DNA of 64,000 nt from an uncultured Lachnospiraceae bacterium. GTDB lineage: Bacteria; Bacillota; Clostridia; Lachnospirales; Lachnospiraceae. Below are positions 24,074-33,623 of the stretch, piece by piece. The notes beneath the pieces were generated by a model that was not told where the DNA came from, did no database searches, and was given only the letters and a program-made list of their open reading frames with translations. Position 1 is the first letter of the stretch. Each line of letters starts with the position of its first letter. The translations under genes were made by a program, and so were the position numbers. The stretch is from positions 186,001 through 250,000 of the forward strand of contig CABUPO010000001.1 of the NCBI GenBank assembly GCA_902493385.1. The letters are read 5' to 3'.

Positions 24074-26671
24074 ATGCACAGCCGCAATACAAGTGAAGTA
24101 ATACGCTCATTTTCATCATCTGAAACCGACGGTTTATCAGCAAAACAGGCGCAGAAGCTGCTGGAAAAATACGGCAAAAACGAACTACCTGCGGTAAAGG
24201 GTCCGGGACTTCTTAAAAAGTTTTTCATGCAGTTTAACGACTTTATGATATATACGCTGCTTTGCGCCGCCATAATATCATTTGCCGTATCATTCATGCA
24301 TGGAGAACCTGATTTTATTGAACCTGCCATTATACTTATTATTGTTATGGTAAATGCGTGGGTTGGAGTATTTCAGGAAGCAAAAGCGGAACAGGCGCTT
24401 GCCGCACTCAAAAAAATGACCGCTCCAATGGCAGCTGTAATACGAGACGGCAGGGTACTGAAAATTGCGGCAAACGAGCTCGTACCCGGAGATATAATCA
24501 TACTTGATACCGGATGTCTTGTTCCTGCAGACGCAAGGCTTATATCTGCCAGCAATCTTATGACTGACGAATCATCTCTTACCGGTGAATCGGAGCCTGT
24601 CCATAAATACACACACACCATACCTTCTGATACTCCGGCCTTTGACAGAGGCAATATGGTATACAGCGGCTGCATGGTCTGTTATGGTCACGGAAAAGCC
24701 ATTGTATGTGCAACCGGAACGCATACTGAACTCGGAAAAGTTGCCGGTATGTTAATGAAAGAAGACTCGCCTGACACACCTCTTCAAAAGCGGCTTGCGG
24801 CAACAGGAAAGACGCTCAGTATATCAGCTCTTTTCATATGCATAATAATATTTGCAGTAGGTATATTCATGCATTACCCGGTACTTGACATGTTTATGAC
24901 CGCAGTCAGCCTTGCTGTTGCGGCAATACCTGAAGGCCTCCCTGCCATAGTCACCATAATGCTGTCCCTTGGAGTAACCAGGATGGCCCAAAACAATGCT
25001 ATAATCCGACGTCTTCCCGCAGTTGAAACACTTGGCAGCACAACAGTTATATGCTCTGACAAAACGGGAACGCTTACACAAAACCGCATGAATGTTACGA
25101 AAATATGCAGCTTTGAAAATGAAATTAATATTTCATCCAAACAATACGCCGACATTCTATCCATGTGCGCCCTGTGCAATAATTCAACAATACAAAACGG
25201 AAACGTAATAGGCGAACCGACAGAAAACGCTCTCCTGTCTGCTGCGGATAATGCCGGTATAAATATAAATTCCCTTATACGTAAAGCAAAAAGGATACAT
25301 GAAATACCATTTGATTCAAGGCGAAAGCTTATGACAACGGTGCATAAATCAGGAAACAGTATATTTTGCGTTACAAAGGGCGCTCCCGAAATGCTTATAC
25401 CATTATGCTCTTCGTATGTAAATGAATCGTCACAGATTATATCCCTGACAGAGCGAAAAAAACAGTCGCTTCTAAATAAAAGTATAGAATATGCAGCTTT
25501 GGGCCTTCGTGTCCTGGCCGTCTCTTACAAGGATAACATGTCTGATTCTGATATACGGTTTGCTGAATCAGGCCTGACATTTGCAGGCCTTGTATGCATG
25601 ATTGACCCTCCAAGAAAGGAAGCGTACGAAGCTGTAAAAGAATGCAGGCGCGCAGGCATCAAACCGGTTATGATTACAGGAGACCATGCCGCAACCGCAG
25701 CAAAAATCGCAACAGACCTTGGAATTTGTTCTTCCAGGGATGAAGTAATAACCGGAAGCGAGCTTACTGCAATGACGGACGACGCTTTGTATAAGCACGT
25801 TCGCTCATACAGCGTATATGCGCGCGTCTCGCCTGAACACAAGCTGAAAATAATACGCGCACTCCAGCAAAACGGAGAAATCACAGCCATGACCGGCGAC
25901 GGCGTAAATGACGCTCCCGCACTCAAAGCCGCAGATATTGGCTGTGCAATGGGTATAACGGGCACCGATGTTGCAAAAAATGCTGCTGATATGATTCTTG
26001 AGGACGACAATTTTTCAACTATCACGCTTGCAATACGAGAGGGTCGTGGAATATACGATAATATAAGAAAAGCCATTCATTTTCTTATATCATGCAATAT
26101 CGGCGAAATAATAACTATATTTTTTTCAATCATATTCGGACTGTCAGCTCCGCTAAGCGCCGTACAGCTTTTATGGATTAACCTTATAACCGACTCATTT
26201 CCTGCTCTTTCGCTTGGAATGGAGCCTCCTGACAAAAATATAATGAAAAATCCTCCGATTCCTCCGAATCAGGGAATATTTGCACATGGTCTTGGAGTAA
26301 AGGTTGCCGTTGAAGGCGCATTTGTGGGAAGCCTCGCGCTTGTCGCATATGCACTCGGACTTAACATAAGTCCTGGCTGCGCAGGCACAATGTGTTTCGC
26401 TGTTCTTGGACTTACGCAGCTTTCGCACTCATTTAATGCCAGAAGTGAAAAGTCATTATTTCAGGCAGGATTCTGCGGTAACAAACACCTGCTTTTATCC
26501 GCTGTATTTTGTGCATTCCTGCAGATAATAACAATATGCGTTCCTGCGTTAAACAGTATATTCGGCACAACTGCCTTAGGCTTAACAGAATGGGCTGCAG
26601 TAATTATATTGTCAATTCTTCCGATACCAATAATGGAACTTCAAAAATTAATCAATAATTTTTTCAGATAA
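24074..26671 (+). CDS. Calcium-type cation-translocating P-type ATPase (P2A)
   Basis: The 865-residue pump has an N-terminal cation-ATPase domain, actuator motif TGES (170-173), M4 motif PEGLP (286-290), phosphorylation site D329 in CSDKTGTLTQN, TGDGVNDAPALK in the hinge, and M6 NLITDSFPALSLG. The PEGLP glutamate and the N-x2-TD of M6 are the calcium-binding residues of SERCA-like pumps, so calcium export is likely; manganese is also possible in this family. AAGGAGG precedes the ATG, and a TATAAT at 24046-24051 may be its -10, without a clear -35. The gene is monocistronic and convergent with tex, ending at a hairpin. Confidence 0.93.
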   Translation: MHSRNTSEVIRSFSSSETDGLSAKQAQKLLEKYGKNELPAVKGPGLLKKFFMQFNDFMIYTLLCAAIISFAVSFMHGEPDFIEPAIILIIVMVNAWVGVFQEAKAEQALAALKKMTAPMAAVIRDGRVLKIAANELVPGDIIILDTGCLVPADARLISASNLMTDESSLTGESEPVHKYTHTIPSDTPAFDRGNMVYSGCMVCYGHGKAIVCATGTHTELGKVAGMLMKEDSPDTPLQKRLAATGKTLSISALFICIIIFAVGIFMHYPVLDMFMTAVSLAVAAIPEGLPAIVTIMLSLGVTRMAQNNAIIRRLPAVETLGSTTVICSDKTGTLTQNRMNVTKICSFENEINISSKQYADILSMCALCNNSTIQNGNVIGEPTENALLSAADNAGININSLIRKAKRIHEIPFDSRRKLMTTVHKSGNSIFCVTKGAPEMLIPLCSSYVNESSQIISLTERKKQSLLNKSIEYAALGLRVLAVSYKDNMSDSDIRFAESGLTFAGLVCMIDPPRKEAYEAVKECRRAGIKPVMITGDHAATAAKIATDLGICSSRDEVITGSELTAMTDDALYKHVRSYSVYARVSPEHKLKIIRALQQNGEITAMTGDGVNDAPALKAADIGCAMGITGTDVAKNAADMILEDDNFSTITLAIREGRGIYDNIRKAIHFLISCNIGEIITIFFSIIFGLSAPLSAVQLLWINLITDSFPALSLGMEPPDKNIMKNPPIPPNQGIFAHGLGVKVAVEGAFVGSLALVAYALGLNISPGCAGTMCFAVLGLTQLSHSFNARSEKSLFQAGFCGNKHLLLSAVFCAFLQIITICVPALNSIFGTTALGLTEWAAVIILSILPIPIMELQKLINNFFR

Positions 26672-26678
26672 ATAAACG

Positions 26679-26709
26679 GGAGGGCGGTTGATATACAACA
26701 GCGCCCTCC
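26679..26709. terminator. Inverted repeat between the P-type ATPase and tex genes
   Basis: GGAGGGCG (26679-26686) pairs perfectly with CGCCCTCC (26702-26709). The genes converge here. There is no clear T run on either strand, so it may be only a weak terminator. Confidence 0.55.
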
Positions 26710-26717
26710 ATGTATAA

Positions 26718-28856
26718 TCATAATACCATGCTAAGCTGAATCCTTTTCCTGCTAATATCAACTGACAGAATCTTTACTTCTACAATATCCCCGACGCTTA
26801 CGACCTCAAGCGGATGCTTCACGAACTTTTTATCTGTGAGCTGCGAAATGTGAACAAGCCCGTCCTGATGAACCCCTATATCAACAAATGCTCCAAAATC
26901 AATTACATTACGTACAGTTCCAGTAAGAAGCATTCCTTCTTTAAGGTCTGATATCTCAAGCACGTCCGTACGAAGAATTGGTTTAGGCATTAAAGCACGC
27001 GGGTCTCTGCCCGGCTTTTCAAGTTCGGATATAACATCAGAAAGAGTCTCTTCGCCTATTCCTATCTGTTCTGCAAGTTCCTTTTTATCTTTTATAAGAG
27101 CTTTTATATCAGGTATTCCGCCCTTAATATCATTTATTTTTAAGCCAATGATATCTATAAGCTTTTTACATGCGTCATATGATTCAGGATGCACGCTTGT
27201 CGCGTCAAGCGGATTGTCTCCGTTATTTATTCTAAGAAAACCCGCGCATTGCTCGTATGCCTTAGGCCCAATTTTCGGCACCTTTTTAAGCTGCCTTCTG
27301 TCCGTAAATTTTCCATTCTCTTCTCTGTACAGAATAATATTTTTAGCGGCGGTTTTCGATATACCCGCAATATAGAAAAGAAGCGGCGCAGACGCAGTAT
27401 TAAGGTCTACTCCTACTTTATTTACGCAGTCTTCGACAACGCCTGCCAGCGCGTCGCCCAGCTTTTTCTGATTCATATCATGCTGATACTGTCCTACTCC
27501 GATTGACTTTGGGTCAATCTTAACAAGCTCGGAAAGCGGGTCTTGAATACGTCTTGCAATAGACGCCGCGCTTCTTTGTCCTACGTCAAATTCAGGGAAC
27601 TCTTCACTTGCAAGCTTGCTTGCAGAATAAACCGACGCTCCCGCTTCGTTGACAATCACATACTGCACACCAGAATGGTCCTTTAGTATATCGGAAACAA
27701 TCTGCTCAGATTCACGTGATGCAGTTCCGTTTCCTATTGAAATAAGGTTGATTCCATACTTTTTAATAAGCGAGTCCACAGTCCTTTTTGTCTCTGCAGT
27801 TTTATTCTGCGGCATAGTCGGATATACAACCGTTGTATCAAGCACCTTTCCTGTCGCGTCAACTACCGCAAGCTTGCATCCTGTTCTGAATGCAGGGTCC
27901 CAGCCAAGCACAGTCTTGCCCGCAACAGGCGGCTGCATAAGAAGCTGCGTAAGATTCTTTCCAAACACTGCGACCGCTCCATCTTCGGCCGCTTCGGTCA
28001 GCTCGTTTCTTATCTCTCTTTCCACTCCAGGCGCAATAAGGCGCTCATAACTGTCTTTAACTATATTCTTAAGTACAAAAGAAGTATACGGATTATCTCT
28101 TACAATCACCTTTTTTTCAAGAAACCTTATAATTCTATCAACTGGCGCGCAAAGCTTAACCGTAAGAAACTTCTCCTTTTCTCCCCTGTTAATTGCCAGT
28201 ACACGATAGCCCGCAATTTTCTTAACCGGCTCTGAAAAATCATAATAATTTTCATATACGCTTTCTGCCTCCGAATCCTTAGCAGTGGATATTATTAATC
28301 CTTCATTTCTTGTCATGTCTCTTACAGCCATTCTGTAATCAGCATTATCAGATATCTCTTCGGCAATAATATCAGACGCGCCCCCTACGGCTTCTTCCGC
28401 TGAAAGCACCTCTTTTTCATCAGAAATATATTCACTTGCTATATCCATAATATCCATATCCGCCATCTGCAGCTTTATAATATCTGCAAGCGGTTCAAGA
28501 CCTTTCTCTCTGGCAATTACCGCTCTTGTCTTGCGCTTTGGCCTGTAAGGTCTGTACAAATCATCAACCTCAACCTGCGTCAGCGCTTTCATTATGTTCT
28601 GATAAAGCTCCTCAGTCATATAACCTTGTTCTTCTATAGAAGAAATCACCTGCTCTTTTTTGGCAAGAAGGTTTCTAAGGTACTTAAGCCTGTCATCAAG
28701 GCTGCGAAGCTCCGCATCCGTAAGAGAACCGTGCATCTCCTTACGGTATCTTGCAATAAACGGAATTGTATTCCCTTCATCTATAAGCTTTACAACCGCC
28801 TGAACCTGCCATACCTTAATATCCAGTTCATCTGCTATCTGCTTCTCTATATCCAT
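26718..28856 (-). CDS. tex: Tex family RNA-binding transcription accessory protein
   Basis: The 712-residue protein has the Tex layout: N-terminal helical Tex domain (1-190), YqgF-like RNase H fold (about 325-450, VLGWDPAFRTGCKLAVVD), helix-hairpin-helix repeats (about 490-620, PLLFYIAGISKTAAKNI) and a C-terminal S1 domain (about 635-708, GMLLTGTVRNVIDFGAFVD). Tex is a conserved nucleic-acid-binding cytoplasmic protein that affects transcription and, in some bacteria, toxin expression. Length is normal. It is monocistronic with a good sigma-A promoter, divergent from the GH3 gene. Confidence 0.96.
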   Translation of the reverse strand: MDIEKQIADELDIKVWQVQAVVKLIDEGNTIPFIARYRKEMHGSLTDAELRSLDDRLKYLRNLLAKKEQVISSIEEQGYMTEELYQNIMKALTQVEVDDLYRPYRPKRKTRAVIAREKGLEPLADIIKLQMADMDIMDIASEYISDEKEVLSAEEAVGGASDIIAEEISDNADYRMAVRDMTRNEGLIISTAKDSEAESVYENYYDFSEPVKKIAGYRVLAINRGEKEKFLTVKLCAPVDRIIRFLEKKVIVRDNPYTSFVLKNIVKDSYERLIAPGVEREIRNELTEAAEDGAVAVFGKNLTQLLMQPPVAGKTVLGWDPAFRTGCKLAVVDATGKVLDTTVVYPTMPQNKTAETKRTVDSLIKKYGINLISIGNGTASRESEQIVSDILKDHSGVQYVIVNEAGASVYSASKLASEEFPEFDVGQRSAASIARRIQDPLSELVKIDPKSIGVGQYQHDMNQKKLGDALAGVVEDCVNKVGVDLNTASAPLLFYIAGISKTAAKNIILYREENGKFTDRRQLKKVPKIGPKAYEQCAGFLRINNGDNPLDATSVHPESYDACKKLIDIIGLKINDIKGGIPDIKALIKDKKELAEQIGIGEETLSDVISELEKPGRDPRALMPKPILRTDVLEISDLKEGMLLTGTVRNVIDFGAFVDIGVHQDGLVHISQLTDKKFVKHPLEVVSVGDIVEVKILSVDISRKRIQLSMVL

Positions 28857-28892
28857 TATACTTACCTCTCGTCCTTAATAATGTTTACATTA

Positions 28893-28921
28893 AATATATA
28901 CAAATAATCTTTTTATGTCAA
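28893..28921 (-). promoter_or_regulatory. Sigma-A-type promoter of tex
   Basis: On the minus strand TTGACA (28916-28921) and TATATT (28893-28898) are separated by 17 bp. Confidence 0.8.
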
Positions 28922-28931
28922 CGTATACATA

Positions 28932-28960
28932 TAGACACCTCGCTCTCATTAAGATATTAT
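28932..28960 (+). promoter_or_regulatory. Promoter of the GH3 gene
   Basis: TAGACA (28932-28937) and TATTAT (28955-28960) are separated by 17 bp. It is back to back with the tex promoter, the two -35 boxes being 10 bp apart. Confidence 0.65.
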
Positions 28961-28988
28961 TAATACATAAATAACCGGAGGAATTACT

Positions 28989-31148
28989 ATGGATACAGAA
29001 ATCAAAGAACTTATAAACGAAATGACGCTCGAAGAAAAGGTAAGTCTTATACACGGCGCAGGCCTTTTCAGGAACTCAGGGATACCCCGACTTAATATAC
29101 CTCCCGTCATAATGTCTGACGGTCCGCTTGGAGTACGTTTTGACTTTAAAGATGACGAATGGATTAGAACAAATGAAAAAAAATGCATGGTTTCATGGAT
29201 GATATCAGGCGCCGCGCTGGCCTCAACATGGAATGAAGAGCTTGCAGAAAAAGTCGGGAATATACTTGGCATGGAAGCCCGGGGACGTGGAAAGGACGTC
29301 ATTCTGGCGCCGGGAATTAATATCCAACGAACTCCTTTGTGCGGACGTAATTTTGAATATATGAGCGAGGACCCATACCTTACAGGAATTCTTGCCGCCA
29401 GTCAGATACAGGGCATTCAAAAAAATGACGTAGCGGCATGCGTAAAACATTTTGCCCTTAATAATCAGGAAACCGACAGAATGGAAGTTGATGTTCAGGC
29501 AGATGAACGTACATTATTTGAACTGTATCTACCTGCATTTTATTCCGCAATAAAGCACGGAGGCGCTTATTCTGTCATGTGTTCCTACAACCGCTTCAGA
29601 GGAGCTTATGCAAGCGACAGCTCTTATCTTCTTACTGATATACTACGTAACAAATGGGAGTATGACGGCGTAGTAATATCGGACTGGGGCGCGGTTCATT
29701 CTACAAAGAAAAGCTATGAAGCAGGCGTAGACCTTGAAATGAGCGTTACATACGATTTTGACGATTATTTCTTTGCAAAGCCTTTGCTTAACGCTATTAA
29801 CAGCGGGGAAATCAGCACAGATATTTTAGACGAAAAGTGCGAAAGAATACTTTCAATGTTAAAGCGCATCAAAAAAATCGGAAACGATACTGACAAAAGA
29901 AGCCGAGGCGCATACAACCTTAATTCATCACATGAAACACTGCTTGAAGCCGCAAGGGAAGCCGTCGTTCTTTTAAAAAATGACGATAAAACGCTTCCAA
30001 TCGACATATCAAAGGCAAAAAGCATAGCAGTAATAGGCGACGCCGCTGTAAGAAAGCTTGCGCTGGGCGGCGGAAGCTCTGAAGTAGACGCTTTGTTTGA
30101 AATAACGCCGCTTATGGGAATATCAATGCTTGCCGGCGGTCTTACCGATGTACGCTACGCTCCGGGTTATTATGTCGATAATGAAGAAAACACCTCTGGA
30201 GATGTAAACTGGCAGGCTGACAGCCTTGATTCCTCAGCAGCATCATCTGACAGTCAGACTTCAGATAACCTTGCAAAACAGAGAGCGCTTTTAAATGAAG
30301 CAGTACAGCTTGCAAAGGAATGCGACGTTGTAATATACGCAGGAGGCCTTAACCGTTCGCATGATACGGAAGGCTTTGACCGCACGTCATACGAACTGCC
30401 ATATAATCAGGATGCGCTTATAAATGAACTGCTTAAAGTAAGGCCTGATATGATAATATCAATTAACGCAGGCTCGGCGGTAAAGCTTTCTTCATTTGCC
30501 CACAAAGCTAAAGCCATCCTCTGGAGCTCAATGCCCGGAATGATGGGAGGGCTTGCGCTTGCCGAAATCATTTTCGGACAAACCAACCCGTCAGGAAAGC
30601 TGCCCGTATCCTTCCCTGAAAAAATAAGCGACTGCCCTTCTTCTAATATAGACGGCAATTATTCGGAAGGACTTTATGTTGGCTACAGATATTATGAAAG
30701 CAAAGGCATCTCCCCACTGTACAGCTTTGGTCACGGACTTTCTTATACCGATTATGAATACTCAGATATTAAAGCAGAATTTGCAGAAAATAGCTTATTA
30801 TATAATACTGATACAATATATAATATACGCTGTCGGCTTAAGAATACAGGCATAGTTTCAGGCAAAGAAACCGTCCAGTTATATATAACCCCTGTTGACC
30901 CAGACACAGACAGACCGCATCTTGAACTGAAGGGCTTTAAGAAAATATATCTTGAACCCGGCCAGGAAACGGAAGTCACCTTTAACCTCACGCCTGCGTC
31001 ATTTGCATATTACGACATAGAATCCGGCTCCTACAGAGCCGATAAGGGCAGCTACATAATTAACATTGGCAGCGCATGCAGTGATATTCGTTTACAAACA
31101 AATATCTGCCTTGACAAAGATTATACAGGCATCGCATCATTAATTTAA
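28989..31148 (+). CDS. Cytoplasmic GH3 beta-glycosidase (glucosidase/xylosidase type)
   Basis: The 719-residue protein has the GH3 N-terminal TIM barrel (1-300) with the nucleophile D232 in VVISDWGAVHS and the substrate-binding CVKHFALNNQE motif near residue 151. The GH3 C-terminal alpha/beta domain (320-590) and a fibronectin-III-like domain (620-700) follow. There is no signal peptide and no PA14 insert, so it would hydrolyse imported beta-linked oligosaccharides such as cellobiose, xylobiose or xyloglucan fragments. GGAGG precedes the ATG. It is monocistronic and ends at a hairpin shared with the convergent CBM9 gene. The specificity cannot be decided from sequence alone. Confidence 0.93.
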   Translation: MDTEIKELINEMTLEEKVSLIHGAGLFRNSGIPRLNIPPVIMSDGPLGVRFDFKDDEWIRTNEKKCMVSWMISGAALASTWNEELAEKVGNILGMEARGRGKDVILAPGINIQRTPLCGRNFEYMSEDPYLTGILAASQIQGIQKNDVAACVKHFALNNQETDRMEVDVQADERTLFELYLPAFYSAIKHGGAYSVMCSYNRFRGAYASDSSYLLTDILRNKWEYDGVVISDWGAVHSTKKSYEAGVDLEMSVTYDFDDYFFAKPLLNAINSGEISTDILDEKCERILSMLKRIKKIGNDTDKRSRGAYNLNSSHETLLEAAREAVVLLKNDDKTLPIDISKAKSIAVIGDAAVRKLALGGGSSEVDALFEITPLMGISMLAGGLTDVRYAPGYYVDNEENTSGDVNWQADSLDSSAASSDSQTSDNLAKQRALLNEAVQLAKECDVVIYAGGLNRSHDTEGFDRTSYELPYNQDALINELLKVRPDMIISINAGSAVKLSSFAHKAKAILWSSMPGMMGGLALAEIIFGQTNPSGKLPVSFPEKISDCPSSNIDGNYSEGLYVGYRYYESKGISPLYSFGHGLSYTDYEYSDIKAEFAENSLLYNTDTIYNIRCRLKNTGIVSGKETVQLYITPVDPDTDRPHLELKGFKKIYLEPGQETEVTFNLTPASFAYYDIESGSYRADKGSYIINIGSACSDIRLQTNICLDKDYTGIASLI

Positions 31149-31157
31149 CTGCAGAAT

Positions 31158-31207
31158 AAAAAGCCATTGTTCCATAACCCGGTCAGGTTATTTCACAATG
31201 GCTTTTT
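31158..31207. terminator. Bidirectional terminator between GH3 and CBM9 genes
   Basis: A run of A, GCCATTGT and an inner ATAACC pair with GGTTAT, ACAATGGC and a T run (31158-31170 with 31195-31207, inner pair between). The A and T runs make it work in both directions. Confidence 0.9.
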
Positions 31208-31241
31208 AATTAATTGATGTATCTATATATAATTCTTAATA

Positions 31242-33512
31242 TTACTCAGCAGGCTTTTCAGTCATAAATTTTACCGACTTAATGTGGATATTCTTTGCAG
31301 CTGAACTTCCAAAGTCAACATGCACCAACTTAATGCCTGTAACGCAGTTTCCTTCATAACCTTCACCAGCTTCATACCCAACTACAGCGTCAGTAGCTGC
31401 AGCTGCAAGGTTATCAACCTGATGCTGTCCGTCAGGAGTCTGTCCAAGACCATCAGTTAATTTTGAATCAAATAAATAATAGTTAAGATCTGAATCGCTT
31501 GTATAGGTAATCTCTACATACTTATACGTCTTATCAGCAGGCGCTTTAAAGAGTATAGCCTGAAACTGTGCAACGCTTACGTCAAGCGTACCTGTCTCAG
31601 CATTATATGAAGCTGTAGTATTGCCTCCATCAAAAACATATGAATCTGTATTAGTAAGGTCTGCTACATAAGTGTCTGCTGAAGGTTCATCAGAATCATC
31701 ATCACCGGTAGAAGGCTTGTCGTTACGAATAGGATCTTCTACGGTAATTACAATTGACTTAATTACAAGATTACCGATTGTACTATTAAACGTTGGAGCC
31801 TTAATCATGATACCGTCGCAGTTTCCTGCGCTTTCATATCCATCGTCTGCCGGCTTGTCACCTTCACGTGCCGTAAACTCTAATTCATACTCAAAGCTTC
31901 CATCAGCGCCAGGATTAAGCTGATCAACTGAAATGGTTTCCTGATTAGATGTAGTTACCGGAGAATCTCCTGTAAGCGTACGTCCGTTAGAGTCAACCAT
32001 CCACATTCTGAATGCCGTAGCAGAAGTATCTTCTTCTTCACCTGCTACATAAGTACCTATAATCTTAACCTTAGCAGTCTCGCCATTTAATACTGTTCTT
32101 TCTTCAGTTCCGTCAGAGAAATATACAACGGCATTGTTTGCAGTGTTGCAATACAATTCTCCATTCTCAAGCTTTGACAATGTATTCATAACGCCGTCCT
32201 GCGGTATATAATTGCCATCTGCATCAGTTTCATATACAGGATTTCCGTCTTCATCCAATACCTGATTTCCGTCATCATCTGTTTTAATTACTCTGAACTG
32301 GTCAGGAAGTCTCATGTCAAGATTGTCTTCAGTAAGATTAAGAGTTATAACCTTAGGCTGCGTCTTAATCATGTACTGGCAATCGCCAAATACTGTTGTG
32401 CTGTCATAAGGAATTGCATCTCCGGCAGTAGGATTAGCAAACAGATTCAATGTTCCGTTTCTTTGTCCGGCAGAAGCATCGTTAATCTGAATTTCTACAC
32501 CGGCAAAATTCCTGGCTACAGGAGCTTCCTTTAATGGAATTGCAAACTCGCACACATATCCGGTATCTGTTGTCTTAACAGCTGATACAATGTCTTCTCC
32601 ATCCCAATAGTTCTTATCTGTAAGTGTTCCTGCAGGATTCTCAGCATCTGCATCTGGATTAATTACAAGACGGTACTGGAATGCATTACATTTATCATAA
32701 TCTACCTTACTGTTATTCTCATCAAAGAATATCTCTACAGAATCCTGTCTGTATGTCGCCTCATTAGCAAGGTCAATCTCAGGATCATCTGCAGTTACAA
32801 GAATATACAGCTTACTTTCTGTCCAAAGCATCTTAGCCTTAGCGTTAGTTGTCTGCTGTGTACCTTTATCTTCATCAGCAACAGCCCAGTTATTAATCTC
32901 CATCTCATCTGCAAAATCCCATGTGTCGTCAACTTCACCGTCCACATTGATATCTACATATGTCTTATATATAACTGTATCCGGTGATGGAACAGGAGTT
33001 GCCGTCGGCTTTGGAGTAGGCGAAGCCGTCGGTCTCTTAGTAGGTGTGTTAGTAGCTGTCGGACTCGGCTGGTCAGTGCTCTGTCCTGCCGGCGGTGTTG
33101 TCTGTGTCTGAGCCGGTGTTGTTGCTGCAGCCGTAGGATTAACACTAGGCTTAGCGCCTGAATCTGCAGTTACAGTAACCTTACATTTAAGCTTAGTCTT
33201 CTTGCTTCCATTCTTATAAGTAGCTGTAATGTTGGCTTTTCCCACCTTAACGCCCTTAACTGTCGCAGAAGCCTTCTTGCCTTTAGCAATCTTCTTGCTT
33301 ATTTTGGCAACCTTCTTGTTGCTTGTCTTCCAGGTAAACTTTGAACTCTTCTTAGCGTTCTTTACCTTAATCTTAACAGTCTGTCCGACTGTTACTGAAG
33401 CCTTTTTCTTAAGCTTGGGCTTCTTTGCTGCATCGGCAGAACCTGATGGTGCAAGAGTGATAACCATTGCTGCACAGAGAACTGCTGCTAATGCTCTTTT
33501 AATTGATTTCAT
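31242..33512 (-). CDS. Large secreted non-catalytic protein with Ig-like, CBM9 and tandem beta-sandwich modules
   Basis: The 756-residue protein has a signal peptide (1-28), a Lys-rich BIG2-like module (30-118, FTWKTSNKKVAKISKK), a long Thr/Pro linker (119-180) and a CBM9-type xylan/cello-oligosaccharide-binding domain (184-380, starting YVDINVDGEVDDTWDFAD, with RQDSVEIFFDENN). Two further beta-sandwich regions follow: about 380-605, ending IGNLVIKSIVITVED, and about 625-750, ending AAKNIHIKSVKFMTEK. The last one resembles a module in the GH8 protein of this window. No catalytic domain was found, which is uncommon for CBM9, normally attached to xylanases. A role in holding substrate at the cell surface is likely. 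It is preceded by its own promoter. Confidence 0.85.
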   Translation of the reverse strand: MKSIKRALAAVLCAAMVITLAPSGSADAAKKPKLKKKASVTVGQTVKIKVKNAKKSSKFTWKTSNKKVAKISKKIAKGKKASATVKGVKVGKANITATYKNGSKKTKLKCKVTVTADSGAKPSVNPTAAATTPAQTQTTPPAGQSTDQPSPTATNTPTKRPTASPTPKPTATPVPSPDTVIYKTYVDINVDGEVDDTWDFADEMEINNWAVADEDKGTQQTTNAKAKMLWTESKLYILVTADDPEIDLANEATYRQDSVEIFFDENNSKVDYDKCNAFQYRLVINPDADAENPAGTLTDKNYWDGEDIVSAVKTTDTGYVCEFAIPLKEAPVARNFAGVEIQINDASAGQRNGTLNLFANPTAGDAIPYDSTTVFGDCQYMIKTQPKVITLNLTEDNLDMRLPDQFRVIKTDDDGNQVLDEDGNPVYETDADGNYIPQDGVMNTLSKLENGELYCNTANNAVVYFSDGTEERTVLNGETAKVKIIGTYVAGEEEDTSATAFRMWMVDSNGRTLTGDSPVTTSNQETISVDQLNPGADGSFEYELEFTAREGDKPADDGYESAGNCDGIMIKAPTFNSTIGNLVIKSIVITVEDPIRNDKPSTGDDDSDEPSADTYVADLTNTDSYVFDGGNTTASYNAETGTLDVSVAQFQAILFKAPADKTYKYVEITYTSDSDLNYYLFDSKLTDGLGQTPDGQHQVDNLAAAATDAVVGYEAGEGYEGNCVTGIKLVHVDFGSSAAKNIHIKSVKFMTEKPAE

Positions 33513-33549
33513 AAATCATCCTCCCCCAAAAAAATTTTAATACCAGTCT

Positions 33550-33578
33550 ATTATCTCACTTTATTTTATAAAAATCAA
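33550..33578 (-). promoter_or_regulatory. Promoter of the CBM9 protein gene
   Basis: On the minus strand TTGATT (33573-33578) and GATAAT (33550-33555) are separated by 17 bp; GGGGGAGG lies before the start codon. Confidence 0.75.
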
Positions 33579-33623
33579 TACAATTTTTTCAAAAATAATA
33601 CTTATGGAAATAATGTTAAATAT

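Noticed and set aside
25525..26076. Minus-strand open frame of 183 codons inside the P-type ATPase gene
   Set aside because: It is antisense to the conserved phosphorylation and hinge regions and has no recognisable domain or start signal.
28949..29302. Minus-strand open frame of 117 codons at the start of the GH3 gene
   Set aside because: It lies opposite well-conserved GH3 sequence, has no ribosome binding site and shows the low-complexity Ser/Pro composition of a shadow frame.
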